Below, piece after piece: positions 25,925 through 34,610 of a stretch of DNA of 64,000 nucleotides (position 1 is the first letter of the stretch; every line of letters begins with the position of its first letter). Position numbers and translations under genes: made by a program. Source of the stretch: Bacillota bacterium (lineage in GTDB: Bacteria; Bacillota; Sulfobacillia; JABLXB01); assembly GCA_013178305.1 (NCBI GenBank), contig JABLXB010000008.1, forward strand, positions 124,001 through 188,000. Reading direction: 5' to 3'. The notes below the pieces were generated by a model that saw only the letters and a list, made by a program, of their open reading frames with translations, was not told the DNA's origin and did no database searches.

Positions 25925-26002
25925 GCGCCCGTAGCTCAGTCCGGACAGAGCCGCAGACTTCGGATCTGAAGGTCGCAGGTTCAAATCCTGCCGGGCGCGC
26001 CA
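25925..26002 (+). tRNA. tRNA-Arg (anticodon TCG)
   Basis: The acceptor GCGCCCG pairs with CGGGCGC, with G then an encoded CCA. The anticodon loop is CTTCGGA. The outermost anticodon-stem pair is a G-A mismatch (GCAGA/TCTGA), a mild irregularity. Confidence 0.93.
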
Positions 26003-26013
26003 CTGAAATATAC

Positions 26014-26089
26014 TGGGGCGTAGCCAAGCGGTAAGGCACGGGACTTTGGATCCCGCATTTCGTAGGTTCGAATCCTGCCGCCCCAGCCA
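26014..26089 (+). tRNA. tRNA-Gln (anticodon TTG)
   Basis: The acceptor TGGGGCG pairs with CGCCCCA, with G then CCA encoded. The anticodon loop CTTTGGA sits on a CGGGA/TCCCG stem. Confidence 0.96.
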
Positions 26090-26099
26090 AAGATTTTAT

Positions 26100-26174
26100 G
26101 GGCCATTAGCTCAGCGGTAGAGCACCCGCCTTTTAAGCGGGGTGTCGAAGGTTCGACCCCTTCATGGCCCACCA
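26100..26174 (+). tRNA. tRNA-Lys (anticodon TTT)
   Basis: The acceptor GGGCCAT pairs with ATGGCCC and ACCA is encoded. The anticodon loop CTTTTAA sits on a CCCGC/GCGGG stem. Confidence 0.97.
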
Positions 26175-26196
26175 TATTATATCTACAAGGCTCATC

Positions 26197-26221
26197 GAGG
26201 GACCCGTCAGCCGGGTCCCTC
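26197..26221 (+). repeat. Hairpin between tRNA-Lys and tRNA-Leu
   Basis: GAGGGACCCG (26197-26206) pairs perfectly with 26212-26221 around a 5-base loop. No T-run follows, so it may be a partial terminator or an RNA-processing structure. Confidence 0.6.
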
Positions 26222-26247
26222 AACCGAATACCGTTTCGGTTTTCAGT

Positions 26248-26334
26248 GCGGGTGTGGCGGAACTGGCAGACGCGCAGGACTTAGGATCCTGTGGGTGTAC
26301 GCCCTTGTGGGTTCAAATCCCACCGCCCGCACCA
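26248..26334 (+). tRNA. tRNA-Leu (anticodon TAG)
   Basis: A class II tRNA of 87 nt with a long variable arm. The acceptor GCGGGTG pairs with CGCCCGC (one T-G pair) and ACCA is encoded. The anticodon loop CTTAGGA sits on a CAGGA/TCCTG stem. Confidence 0.96.
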
Positions 26335-26366
26335 TTGTTTAGCAGTTCTTCCAGCAGGCTTACGGT

Positions 26367-26576
26367 TCACATACGATTCAGGTAATCGTGAAGAAGCGCC
26401 TGAAGCTTCACGTCCGCGGGGTTCGGCTTCTCCCCGTTTCCAGCGCCATTCGGTTTGGCGGATTCGGCTTTGGCCCCAGTCATGCCTGCCGTGTGGGGAT
26501 CGCGTTCGGCAGGCCGGGTCGCCTTCTGCCGGACCTCCTCAAACGATTCCGCAGACCGCTTATTGTTCGGAGACAT
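26367..26576 (-). CDS. Small hydrophilic protein of unknown function
   Basis: A 69-residue ORF with no membrane segment, rich in charged residues, Asn, Ala and Pro. The middle is low-complexity (KAESAKPNGAGNGEKPN). The C-terminal 18 residues (VKLQALLHDYLNRM) could form an amphipathic helix. An AGGAG lies about ten bases upstream of the ATG. That, and the lack of a competing ORF on the other strand, are the reasons to keep it. I recognise no family. It could be spurious. Confidence 0.45.
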   Translation of the reverse strand: MSPNNKRSAESFEEVRQKATRPAERDPHTAGMTGAKAESAKPNGAGNGEKPNPADVKLQALLHDYLNRM

Positions 26577-26775
26577 ATGGCGCTCGCTCCTCTCTACGGG
26601 TTCACTGGCACTTTATGCTATCTACGGATGCCCCACCTTCACCCGCCAGAGCGGTTAAGGGTGCCCCGTAGGCGTAGTCCTGGGATAGCTCTGACGGGCG
26701 GGGGCGGGGCGCAAAGGAATTCGGCTGCGTTAGCGGGAAGATGTGGGGCTGAAGCGGAAGACCGGAGGGCTAACC

Positions 26776-27162
26776 ATGAAGCTTGTACTCATCATCCTCG
26801 GTGTCGTGGTCGTTTTGATCGGCGGCTTCATGCTCATCTTCAACGCAGGCATGGGCGAGATCAAGGCGATGTCAATCGGCCAAGTGGACCTTTCAAAAAT
26901 CCCCGACGGAGTCTATCGTGGCTCTTTCAAGCGGGGCAGGTGGGCCTACAACGTCGAGGTGACCGTCAAGGATCACAAGATCGAGAAGGTGACCCTGCTC
27001 GACGACAAGATGAGGATGTTCGAGAAAGTGAACAGTGAGCTGGTCTCGCGGATCTTGCAGAGACAGACTGTCCGGGTGGACGCAGTGACCGGTACAACCA
27101 TCTCCAGCAAGGCGCTGCTCAAAGCGGTGGAGACCGCACTGAGCAGCAGCCCACGCGGCTAA
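26776..27162 (+). CDS. Membrane-anchored FMN-binding domain protein (RnfG-like domain)
   Basis: A 128-residue protein with one N-terminal transmembrane helix (about residues 3-22) and an FMN-bind domain. DGVYRGSFKRGRWAYNVEVTV and the C-terminal VDAVTGTTISSKALLKAV are the domain signature. The Thr-Gly-x-Thr stretch is where RnfG/NqrC subunits take covalent FMN from ApbE. ATG 26776 has GGAGGGC six bases upstream. It stands alone, 21 kb from an Rnf cluster that lacks rnfG, so it may supply that subunit; this is inference. It is shorter than a typical RnfG. Confidence 0.82.
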   Translation: MKLVLIILGVVVVLIGGFMLIFNAGMGEIKAMSIGQVDLSKIPDGVYRGSFKRGRWAYNVEVTVKDHKIEKVTLLDDKMRMFEKVNSELVSRILQRQTVRVDAVTGTTISSKALLKAVETALSSSPRG

Positions 27163-27228
27163 GAGAAGACAACGAAGATAGCGTTGTTGAAAGGCGAGAC
27201 AGCCGGCTGTACCCGTGTGCGCGGGTGA

Positions 27229-27954
27229 CTACCATCTCGCGTAATGCCTCTCCGGCTTTCGCGGGCGGGGTGTACGCTCCCCGCGGCCGGGCTGACCTGA
27301 TCGGGCTATAACAGGCGGTGCCTCACCGCCGCCTGAACCACCTCTCCTCAGCACCACCGGAGTGCCTATCTGTACCAGCCCACAGAGTTCCTCCACGTCG
27401 CGGTTGTGCATCCGGATACATCCTGCCGACACCCTGTGCTCGATGGAGGCGTCGTTGTTCGTGCCGTGAATTCCGTAGGGTGAATCGCTCAGCCCAATCC
27501 ACCTGGAACCAAGCGGGTTCTGTGGACCCGGCGGGACGGGGGCCTGCCCCCTGGGGTACCAGGTTGGGTGCCTGAGGATTGAGGAAACCACGAAGCGCCC
27601 CTCGGGAGACGGAGTAGAGGGCTTGCCCACGGCTATCGGGTAACGTCTCACGACTTCGCCGCGCCGCATTACGAGGAGCGCGAGGGCCCCGGTGTCTATT
27701 ACGACCTCAGGGTCGCCGCTGTCGCCAGGCTCCAGGGGGACAGGCGGTTGTTGCTGCCCCGGCGGCGCATCCGGTGGAGTGTCTCCGTGCGGTGTCGCGC
27801 CTTCCGCCGGACCCGGCGCGACTTCGATCTCCCCCGGCGAGCCGGGCCCGTAGACTTCCGCGGAAACTGGGTGGGGCGTGTTTGCCGGAGGTTGAGTCAG
27901 CGCGAGGACCACGACAAGGACGCCTGTGAACGCCAGCGACGGTACCGGTCTCAC
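27229..27954 (-). CDS. Secreted L,D-transpeptidase (YkuD domain)
   Basis: A 241-residue protein with an N-terminal signal or anchor (SLAFTGVLVVVLALTQ). A Pro/Gly-rich linker (to about residue 95) leads into a YkuD catalytic domain. The domain ends with SPYGIHGTNND...SAGCIRMHNRDVEEL, giving the catalytic His and Cys. It cross-links peptidoglycan stem peptides outside the membrane. The tail after the domain is basic and Pro-rich. GTG 27954 is chosen because GGGG lies nine bases upstream and the signal starts at once. It diverges from the HD-GYP gene. Confidence 0.85.
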   Translation of the reverse strand: MRPVPSLAFTGVLVVVLALTQPPANTPHPVSAEVYGPGSPGEIEVAPGPAEGATPHGDTPPDAPPGQQQPPVPLEPGDSGDPEVVIDTGALALLVMRRGEVVRRYPIAVGKPSTPSPEGRFVVSSILRHPTWYPRGQAPVPPGPQNPLGSRWIGLSDSPYGIHGTNNDASIEHRVSAGCIRMHNRDVEELCGLVQIGTPVVLRRGGSGGGEAPPVIARSGQPGRGERTPRPRKPERHYARW

Positions 27955-28258
27955 CCTTGGAAACCCCTTTCCCGGTCGAAAGACGCATCGCTGACATCCT
28001 ATGCTTGGGGGCTCGGCAAGATGGACTCTACGCTTGTGGTCAGGCAGATGGAATACCGGAAGCCGGCGCACGCGGGGCGCAGAGCCGCATCCCGGCGGCG
28101 GTTGCGGATTGGGGGACACGGCACCCAGCCGCAGGTCGGCAGAATTCGACTAGTTACAACAAATATTGAGGTATTTAGACGGACGCGTTAGTATGTAAGG
28201 TAATACATCATCTTGTAGGATATGGCATAGTAAGACGAATCCTGGGGGGTGATTCGGC
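27955..28258. other. Divergent intergenic region with a locally AT-rich core
   Basis: About 300 bases between the L,D-transpeptidase and HD-GYP starts. No gene is supported. The half near 28150-28240 is clearly richer in A+T than its surroundings and probably carries both promoters. The best candidate towards the HD-GYP gene is TTGAGG (28166-28171), 17 bases, TAGTAT (28189-28194). Confidence 0.5.
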
Positions 28259-29488
28259 TTGCGCCTCTTGCCGACCAATATTATTGAACCCGGCATGAGG
28301 CTGGCGCGGTCCGTTGTGGACGGCGACGGTCGCCTGGTGCTGGCCAGCGGGACGACCCTGCGGCAGCGGTACATAGACTTGCTCCTGGAGCAGGGCTACA
28401 CCTCGCTCTACATAGCCGACGATATCATTCAGGTCGAACTCTCCGAACCGGTCACGCTCGAAACGCGCCAGTACACCATGAGCTGCATAGTCGATTTCGT
28501 CGAGACGGGGGTGCTTGGAGCTGACGGCGGGTTCATCCGTAAGTCGTTCGCCGGAGTCAAAGAGGCATCCGCAGGCTTGCGGCCTGCCGTGAAGCCCGGC
28601 AAACGGTTGCGGCCCGACGTGGCGGCGATTGTAGCGAAGGCGGCGGGGATGCTCGTCAATGAGGTGATGGCCAGGAAGGAGGTAATCATCGGCCTCATCG
28701 ACGTCAAGTCTCTTCACGATTACACCTTTGCCCACTCCGTCCAGGTCGCGCTGCTAGCGATGGTAGCAGGCAGGATGATACACTACAACAGGCAGCAGCT
28801 CCTGGAACTCGGCGTAGGAGCGCTCCTGCACGACGTGGGAAAAGTCCAGGTCCCCGACCATATCTGGTACAGGAACGGGGGACTGTCCCCGGATGAGCTC
28901 GCGGTGGTCCAGTCCCACCCCGAGATCGGCTACGAGTACATGAGGAAGGCTAGGATAGGCCTGCTCTCGGCACATATTGCGCTTCAGCATCACGAGCGGT
29001 GGGACGGCAGCGGGTACCCCCGCGGGCTCAAGGGTGAGGAGGTACACAAGTACGCCAGGCTGTGCGCAGTATGCGACGTTTTCGATGCCATGACATCTGA
29101 CCGCGCGCACAAGGCCGCGGTGCACCCGTACGAGGTGCTTGCATTCCTCGCCGACAACGCCGGCACCCTGTTCGACCCGAAGGCGGTGTCCGCTCTGCAG
29201 GCGGTCGTGGCGCCGTATCCCGTCGCCACGAGCGTCATTCTATCGACAGGCGAGGTCGCCGTGGTCAAGAGGATCAACAACCACGCGCTCGAGCGGCCTG
29301 TAGTGGTCGTTACCAAAGACCCGCAGTGGAACTTCTATGCAAAGTATCGCGAGCTCGATCTGTCAAAGGAGCCCGACATGGAGATAACTGGGCACATCTC
29401 CTGGTACGACGATGCCCCGAGGGAAAGCCCCGCGAGGGCCCCCGCCCCGGACCTCGGCGACGAGCCGGCAGAAGAAACAGAGGGCTGA
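28259..29488 (+). CDS. HD-GYP domain protein, probable cyclic-di-GMP phosphodiesterase
   Basis: A 409-residue cytoplasmic protein. Residues 1-90 form an N-terminal domain (PTNIIEPGMRLARSVVDGDG, common in front of HD-GYP domains). The HD-GYP core lies at about 150-310, with FAHSVQVALLAM, GALLHDVGKVQVPD, HPEIGYEYM and HHERWDGSGYPRGL. The HHE-DGSGYP motif is intact, which supports phosphodiesterase activity on c-di-GMP or related dinucleotides. The last 25 residues are acidic and Pro-rich. TTG 28259 follows GGGGGG. It is monocistronic: a strong hairpin follows at 29534. Confidence 0.88.
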   Translation: MRLLPTNIIEPGMRLARSVVDGDGRLVLASGTTLRQRYIDLLLEQGYTSLYIADDIIQVELSEPVTLETRQYTMSCIVDFVETGVLGADGGFIRKSFAGVKEASAGLRPAVKPGKRLRPDVAAIVAKAAGMLVNEVMARKEVIIGLIDVKSLHDYTFAHSVQVALLAMVAGRMIHYNRQQLLELGVGALLHDVGKVQVPDHIWYRNGGLSPDELAVVQSHPEIGYEYMRKARIGLLSAHIALQHHERWDGSGYPRGLKGEEVHKYARLCAVCDVFDAMTSDRAHKAAVHPYEVLAFLADNAGTLFDPKAVSALQAVVAPYPVATSVILSTGEVAVVKRINNHALERPVVVVTKDPQWNFYAKYRELDLSKEPDMEITGHISWYDDAPRESPARAPAPDLGDEPAEETEG

Positions 29489-29533
29489 TGGACGGCACCC
29501 GCGCACTCATCCTGCTGGCAACCGGTTGATGAC

Positions 29534-29565
29534 AGGGCCGCGGCCGGTTCGCCGGTCGCGGCCCT
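29534..29565. terminator. Bidirectional hairpin between convergent genes
   Basis: A 14-bp stem, AGGGCCGCGGCCGG at 29534-29547 pairing with 29552-29565 (one G-T pair), is capped by a TTCG tetraloop. It lies between the HD-GYP gene and the convergent MetF-like gene. There is no long T-run. Confidence 0.6.
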
Positions 29566-29606
29566 CCGCTTTGCGGACCGCACACCCGGTGGGTCTACTG
29601 TTGGGG

Positions 29607-30479
29607 CTACTTGATGATGGACTCCGCTTTTTGCAGGCCCTGGGGCCCGAAGATCATGCTCATGTAGAACTTCCTGTCGGGGTACTTCTCCTTCATCGCC
29701 TTGAGATTCGAGTACGGCTCGAACTCGCCGAAGTTGATGTCGTATCCGACGCACTCCGGCAAGAGGTTCGCCATCTTCTGCGACATCCATGCCTCGAGGA
29801 TCACCTGCACCCCGGCCTCACCGGCGACTTTCAGCATCTGGTCGAGGAGCCTGTTGGCCTCAGGTATCCTCGCGTCGCTCCGGCCGTCAATTGCGACCGG
29901 CTGCGTAATTACGAACGTTGCGCCGGCGCCGAACTTCCGCTCGAGCTTCTCGAGTTCATCCTTGGCCGGCTCGTAGTGGTTAAACGCAACGCCTATGTCG
30001 AACTGCCCCGGATACGCCTTCCTGATGTACTCGATGAGCTGGACGGACGTGACGACTTTGACCTTCTCCGGGTCGTAGCCAAGGTGCTCGGGCTTGACCC
30101 TGGGGAGTCTCTCGCTGCCGTCGCCCGAGACGCACAGCAGCTTCCTGATGCCGAGCTCGAGCGCGTGCTGCAGCAAGATGTCCAGATCCTGCTCGTTCTG
30201 TTCCTTGGACGGGTCGTATTTCTCGTCGGTCTTCCGGTGGAAGGTGTTCAGGTGCATGATAAGGTTATCCGACTTAACCTCGAGACCGAGCGCGTCGATG
30301 ACCTCGGGTGCGGTGTAGGACAGGTTACCCATGGGATTGTCGGTTATGCAGATGACGTAGTCGTTTTCGAGGAACATCTGGTACCGTTCCGCGAACTTCT
30401 CGAAGTCCTTCTCCACGTCCGTTGAATCCTGCCTCGGTGTGAGGAGCTCCATGAGATGCTGCTTAATCCTGGTTTCCAC
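29607..30479 (-). CDS. Methylenetetrahydrofolate reductase-like (MetF-fold) protein
   Basis: A 290-residue TIM-barrel protein. ICITDNPMGNLSYTA, HLNTFHRKTDEKYD, LLCVSGDG, FDIGVAFNHYEP and KFGAGATFVITQPV follow the MetF pattern in which substrate and FAD bind in the barrel. It differs clearly from canonical MetF and resembles the shorter MetF-like proteins found in anaerobes. A role in C1-folate reduction is likely but unproven, and no folate or corrinoid partner gene is adjacent. GTG 30479 has AAAGGAG about ten bases upstream. It is divergent from tig. Confidence 0.72.
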   Translation of the reverse strand: METRIKQHLMELLTPRQDSTDVEKDFEKFAERYQMFLENDYVICITDNPMGNLSYTAPEVIDALGLEVKSDNLIMHLNTFHRKTDEKYDPSKEQNEQDLDILLQHALELGIRKLLCVSGDGSERLPRVKPEHLGYDPEKVKVVTSVQLIEYIRKAYPGQFDIGVAFNHYEPAKDELEKLERKFGAGATFVITQPVAIDGRSDARIPEANRLLDQMLKVAGEAGVQVILEAWMSQKMANLLPECVGYDINFGEFEPYSNLKAMKEKYPDRKFYMSMIFGPQGLQKAESIIK

Positions 30480-30588
30480 GCTGCTCTATCTCCTTTGAAC
30501 GAACAGTATCGAGCCGGTATACTTCTACCTGCCGTGGAATCTTCCTTCAGGAGAGAATAGGACGAGAAGTAGCCGCTAATGAACGGCA

Positions 30589-30618
30589 TTGTCTTTTCTG
30601 CTCGTTTTGCGATATCAT
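30589..30618 (+). promoter_or_regulatory. Candidate promoter of tig
   Basis: TTGTCT (30589-30594), 18 bases, TATCAT (30613-30618), about 97 bases before the tig start. Match to consensus is moderate. Confidence 0.4.
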
Positions 30619-30714
30619 AACTGGGGTCGGGGAGTTTTGCGGCCCGTAGCTTCGGGTGGCGCAGTCGCGGGACGAACTGCAGTATGATGCCACCAACTGG
30701 AGGACCCATTATAA

Positions 30715-32013
30715 ATGAAAGTTGATGTGGAGAGATTAGAAAAGAGCACCGTGGCCCTTACCATCGAGGTCGAGCCCGAGAAGGTCGACGACGGCATGGC
30801 ACGGGCATATCGCAAAGTGGTAGGCTCCGTCAATGTCCCGGGTTTTCGCAAGGGCAAGGCGCCACGGCCGATTTTAGAGAGGCACGTTGGAAAGGCAACT
30901 CTACTTAACGAGGCTTTCAAGATCATGTTCCCCGAGGCCTACCGCAACGCGGTCAAGGAATCGGGCGTGGACCCGGTCGACGAACCCGACGTTGAGGTAA
31001 TCGAACTGGAAGAGGGCAAGCCCCTCAAGTTCAAGGCTACGGTTGCCGTAAAACCCGAGGTCCAGCTGGGCGACTACGGTTCTGTGAAAGAAAAGCTGGA
31101 GGAGACCCCGGCCACTCCTGAGGAAGTCGATGCCGAACTCAACCTCCTTCGCGAACGCCAGGCCCAGCTCGTGGTCGACGAGGCGGGGGTCGTGAAGGAG
31201 GATTCTTACGTCACCCTGGACTTCCAGGGCTACGAGGGCGAGAAGGAGCTGCCGAATTCGGCGGCCAAGGATTTTCTGGTGCCCATGGGCTCGGGGTTCC
31301 TGCTGCCGGGTTTTGAGGAGCAGATCAAGGGTGCGAAGGCCGGCGAGGAGCGGGGCGTCAAGGTAACTCTCCCCGCCGACTACAAGGACAAAGACCTGGC
31401 GGGTAAAGAGGTCACCTTCAAGGTCAAGATAAAGGAAGTAAAACGCAAGGAACTGCCTGCGCTCAACGACGAATTTGCCAAGACGCAGGGCGAGTATGCC
31501 GATCTGCAGGAGTTGAAAAACGAGATCACGAATAGGCTGACGCAGGCCAAGCAACAAAGGGCGAAGGCGGCGCACGACGAGGCGGTCCTCAAGCATGTGG
31601 TCGATCAGGCTACCGTCGACGTGCCCGACGTAATGGTGAACCGGCGCGCCCAGTCGATGCTCGAAGACCTGCTCACGAGGCTCGAGCGGAATAAAGTAAC
31701 GCTTCGGGAATACATGGAGGGCACCGGCCTGACCGAGGAAACCTTGAAACAGCAGCTTCTCGATGCGGCGGCCAGAAAGGTCAAGACGGAGCTCGTGCTC
31801 GAGGCCATCTCGGCAAAGGAAGGGATCAAGGCCGAGGAGCCGGAAGTCAAGCAGATGGTTGACGGTCTTGCCGCTTCCACGAAGCAGGATGGCGACAGGC
31901 TTTTCGAACAGATCCGCGCTTCCGGCGCGATCAAGAGCTTCGAAAGGGCGATAACGAATGATAAGGTTGTTGCGTTCCTGGCGGATGCCGCGAACAAGAA
32001 CGCGACGGTTTAA
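30715..32013 (+). CDS. tig: Trigger factor
   Basis: A 432-residue ribosome-associated chaperone and peptidyl-prolyl isomerase. The N-domain has the ribosome-binding GFRKGKAPRPILE (residues about 43-55). The FKBP-like domain follows around 150-240 (YVTLDFQGYEGEKEL, FLLPGFEEQIKGAKAG), and then the helical C-domain. Length is normal. A GGAGG lies before ATG 30715. It begins the tig-clpP-clpX-lonB-lonA run. Confidence 0.96.
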   Translation: MKVDVERLEKSTVALTIEVEPEKVDDGMARAYRKVVGSVNVPGFRKGKAPRPILERHVGKATLLNEAFKIMFPEAYRNAVKESGVDPVDEPDVEVIELEEGKPLKFKATVAVKPEVQLGDYGSVKEKLEETPATPEEVDAELNLLRERQAQLVVDEAGVVKEDSYVTLDFQGYEGEKELPNSAAKDFLVPMGSGFLLPGFEEQIKGAKAGEERGVKVTLPADYKDKDLAGKEVTFKVKIKEVKRKELPALNDEFAKTQGEYADLQELKNEITNRLTQAKQQRAKAAHDEAVLKHVVDQATVDVPDVMVNRRAQSMLEDLLTRLERNKVTLREYMEGTGLTEETLKQQLLDAAARKVKTELVLEAISAKEGIKAEEPEVKQMVDGLAASTKQDGDRLFEQIRASGAIKSFERAITNDKVVAFLADAANKNATV

Positions 32014-32032
32014 TGTTTAAGGGGGGTACAAG

Positions 32033-32635
32033 TTGAGTTACCTTGTGCCGATGGTAATCGAGCAGACTCCAAGAGGGGAACGCGCTTACGACATCTACTC
32101 CCGCCTCTTGAAGGACCGGATAATCTTCATAGGCACACCGCTGGACGACGCCGTCGCGAACAGCGTTGTCGCCCAGCTCCTGTTCCTGGAGGTCGAGGAC
32201 CCCGACCGTGACATCTCGCTCTACATCAATTCCCCCGGGGGGTCCGTGACTGCCGGACTGGCGATATATGATACAATGCAGTATATCAAGTGCGACGTGT
32301 CGACCATATGCATCGGTCTGGCTGCGAGCGCGGCGGCCGTGATACTCGCCGGGGGGGCGAAGGGCAAGAGGTTCACTGTCCCCAACGCCAAGATGCTGAT
32401 TCACCAGCCGTGGGCCGGCAACATTCAGGGGCAAGCCACCGAGATTCAGATACACGCGAAGGAGATACTCAGGACGAGGACGCTCCTGAATAAGATACTT
32501 GCGAAGCATACGGGACAGCCGCTTGAGAAGGTTGAGAGGGATACCGAGCGCGATTTCTACATGACGGCCGACGAGGCCAAGGACTACGGACTGATCGACG
32601 ACATCCTCGTGACCCGGAAGTGTTCGAAGCGGTAG
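32033..32635 (+). CDS. clpP: ATP-dependent Clp protease proteolytic subunit
   Basis: A 200-residue serine peptidase. Catalytic Ser99 is in GLAASAAAV, His124 in MLIHQPWAG, and the Asp in the ERDF motif (about 174). The usual Met-Gly after the Ser is Ala-Ala here. [18 protein letters not shown] forms the substrate-binding strand. It assembles with ClpX, encoded 48 bases downstream. TTG 32033 gives the standard N-terminus after AAGGGGGG. Confidence 0.96.
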   Translation: MSYLVPMVIEQTPRGERAYDIYSRLLKDRIIFIGTPLDDAVANSVVAQLLFLEVEDPDRDISLYINSPGGSVTAGLAIYDTMQYIKCDVSTICIGLAASAAAVILAGGAKGKRFTVPNAKMLIHQPWAGNIQGQATEIQIHAKEILRTRTLLNKILAKHTGQPLEKVERDTERDFYMTADEAKDYGLIDDILVTRKCSKR

Positions 32636-32683
32636 GAAGACCGACCGCCCAGCCGGTCCGCTGGGAAAAGGGTGTGAGAAGGA

Positions 32684-33949
32684 GTGTTCAAGTTCAGCGA
32701 CGAGAAGGGCCAACTCAAGTGCTCGTTCTGCGGAAAATACCAGGAGCAGGTTAAGAGGCTCGTAGCGGGCCCCGGTGTTTACATTTGCGACGAGTGCATT
32801 GAGCTGTGTAATGAAATAATCGAAGAGGAGCTCGGGGACGAGACCGAATTCGAGCTCAAGGATATCCCAAAGCCCAGGGAGATCAAGGCATTCCTGGACC
32901 AGTACGTTATCGGTCAGGAAAAGGCCAAGAAGATCCTTTCGGTGGCCGTGTATAACCATTACAAGCGGGTCAACCTCGGCGGCAAGATCGACGACGTCGA
33001 GATCCAGAAGTCTAACATCATCATGCTCGGCCCCACGGGATCCGGGAAAACGCTCCTTGCCCAGACGCTCGCCAAGATGCTGAACGTTCCGTTCGCGATC
33101 GCCGACGCCACGACCCTGACTGAGGCGGGGTATGTCGGCGAGGACGTGGAGAACATCCTGCTCAAACTCGTTCAGGCGGCGGATTACGACGTCGAGAAGG
33201 CCGAGAAGGGCATCGTCTACATCGACGAGATAGACAAGATCGCGCGCAAATCCGAGAACCCATCTATAACGCGGGACGTTTCGGGCGAGGGCGTGCAACA
33301 GGCGCTCCTGAAGATACTCGAGGGCACGGTGGCCAACGTCCCGCCGCAGGGCGGGCGCAAGCACCCGCACCAGGAGTTCATCCAGGTGGACACCACGAAC
33401 ATCCTGTTTATCTGCGGCGGCGCTTTCGAGGGTATCGACAAGATCATCCAGAGCAGGGTCGGACAGAAGATCATGGGCTTCGGCGCCGACATAAAGTCCA
33501 GGCAGGAGCGGCGCATAGGCGAAATCCTCGATCAGATACTGCCGCAGGACCTGCTGAAGTTCGGGATGATCCCTGAGTTCGTCGGCAGGGTCCCCATCAT
33601 CGTGACGCTCGACTCGCTGGACGAGGACGCGCTCGTGAGGATCTTGACCGAGCCGAAGAACGCACTGGCCAAGCAATACGAGAAGTTCTTCAACCTCGAC
33701 GGCATCACGCTGGAGTTCAAGGAAGACGCCCTGAAAGCCATCGCCCGCGAGGCAATGAAGCGCAACACCGGGGCGCGCGGTCTGAGGGCCATCATTGAGG
33801 AAGTCATGCTCGAGGTCATGTACGACGTCCCGTCCCGGGGCGACGTTTCGAAGTGCATCGTCACGAAAGACGTCATCCTGAAGAAAGAGCAGCCGATCCT
33901 CGTGACTTCGGCCGAGCGCAAGGCGCGCAAGCGCGAGGAGACGGCGTAG
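32684..33949 (+). CDS. clpX: ATP-dependent Clp protease ATP-binding subunit ClpX
   Basis: A 421-residue AAA+ unfoldase. The N-terminal zinc finger reads LKCSFCGK...CDECIELC. Walker A is [12 protein letters not shown], Walker [12 protein letters not shown], the pore loop GYVGEDVEN, and the ClpP-binding loop is in the [15 protein letters not shown] region. GTG 32684 gives the standard MFKFSDEK-type start. It follows clpP and ends at a hairpin near 34002. Confidence 0.96.
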   Translation: MFKFSDEKGQLKCSFCGKYQEQVKRLVAGPGVYICDECIELCNEIIEEELGDETEFELKDIPKPREIKAFLDQYVIGQEKAKKILSVAVYNHYKRVNLGGKIDDVEIQKSNIIMLGPTGSGKTLLAQTLAKMLNVPFAIADATTLTEAGYVGEDVENILLKLVQAADYDVEKAEKGIVYIDEIDKIARKSENPSITRDVSGEGVQQALLKILEGTVANVPPQGGRKHPHQEFIQVDTTNILFICGGAFEGIDKIIQSRVGQKIMGFGADIKSRQERRIGEILDQILPQDLLKFGMIPEFVGRVPIIVTLDSLDEDALVRILTEPKNALAKQYEKFFNLDGITLEFKEDALKAIAREAMKRNTGARGLRAIIEEVMLEVMYDVPSRGDVSKCIVTKDVILKKEQPILVTSAERKARKREETA

Positions 33950-34001
33950 ACACCGTTCCTCAGCGATTAAGCAATCATAAGTCGAGCGGCATGGCATCAG
34001 G

Positions 34002-34024
34002 AGAGGGGGATAGAAGCCCCCTCT
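34002..34024. terminator. Hairpin between clpX and the opposing deaminase gene
   Basis: AGAGGGGG (34002-34009) pairs with CCCCCTCT (34017-34024) around a 7-base loop. The T-run is weak. It sits between convergent genes. Confidence 0.5.
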
Positions 34025-34026
34025 TG

Positions 34027-34506
34027 TCAGTCATTCAGCACAATCATTTCTTCACAGTAGTCACACTGCGGCCGCAATCTATCGTAGTTTCGCCTGAATT
34101 CCAGCCGCTCGCTGAGCCGTTTCACAAGCGCATCCGTTGGTTTCTCACTGATTTCTCTGCAAATCAGCTTCGTATCCAGGCCCAGGATTTTGCATGCTTC
34201 CAGCGTTGGGCAGAAGTTCTTTGAGTGAAAGACGATCTTGTTCTCAGTCTTCGTTACGACCGGTGCCTCGTCCGGTGCGATCTCGAGTTTCTTGAGGATT
34301 CCGGACCATATGATTGCTGTCGCGCACATTGGACATGGTTCATGTGTTGAGACCAGAGTGCAATCCCTGAAGTCTCTGCCAAACGCTCTTGATGCTAACT
34401 TGATGGCGTTTAACTCAGCATGTGACGTAGGATCTGACTCACTTTCTTCCCTATCATGAGTCCTCACAAGGATACTGCCATCTTTGACTATGACAGATCC
34501 ATCCAT
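34027..34506 (-). CDS. Cytidine/deoxycytidylate-family nucleoside deaminase, possibly N-truncated
   Basis: A 159-residue zinc deaminase. The metal and catalytic motifs are intact: SHAELNAI (His29, Glu31) and EPCPMCATAI. The protein begins at the first beta-strand (GSVIVKDGSILV) and lacks the N-terminal helix of about 25 residues usual in tRNA, guanine or cytosine deaminases. An in-frame stop lies just upstream, so no extension exists. The C-terminus has an extra Cys pair (QCDYCEEM). Base composition is visibly lower in GC (about half) than the flanking protease genes and the strand is reversed, which suggests a transferred insertion. Confidence 0.78.
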   Translation of the reverse strand: MDGSVIVKDGSILVRTHDREESESDPTSHAELNAIKLASRAFGRDFRDCTLVSTHEPCPMCATAIIWSGILKKLEIAPDEAPVVTKTENKIVFHSKNFCPTLEACKILGLDTKLICREISEKPTDALVKRLSERLEFRRNYDRLRPQCDYCEEMIVLND

Positions 34507-34610
34507 ACACTCCCTCCACCGCTATATCTTACCATGGACGTCTCGATTGCGGTCTAAAAGCCCCCCTCGCGAGGGATAATACGGAAGACACACTTGTGGG
34601 GGGCTCGTGA

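Noticed and set aside
31931-33997. 688-codon open frame on the minus strand opposite clpP-clpX
   Set aside because: It lies antisense to well-recognised clpP and clpX, is rich in Arg/Leu/Asp as expected for the complement of high-GC coding DNA, and has no recognisable motif.
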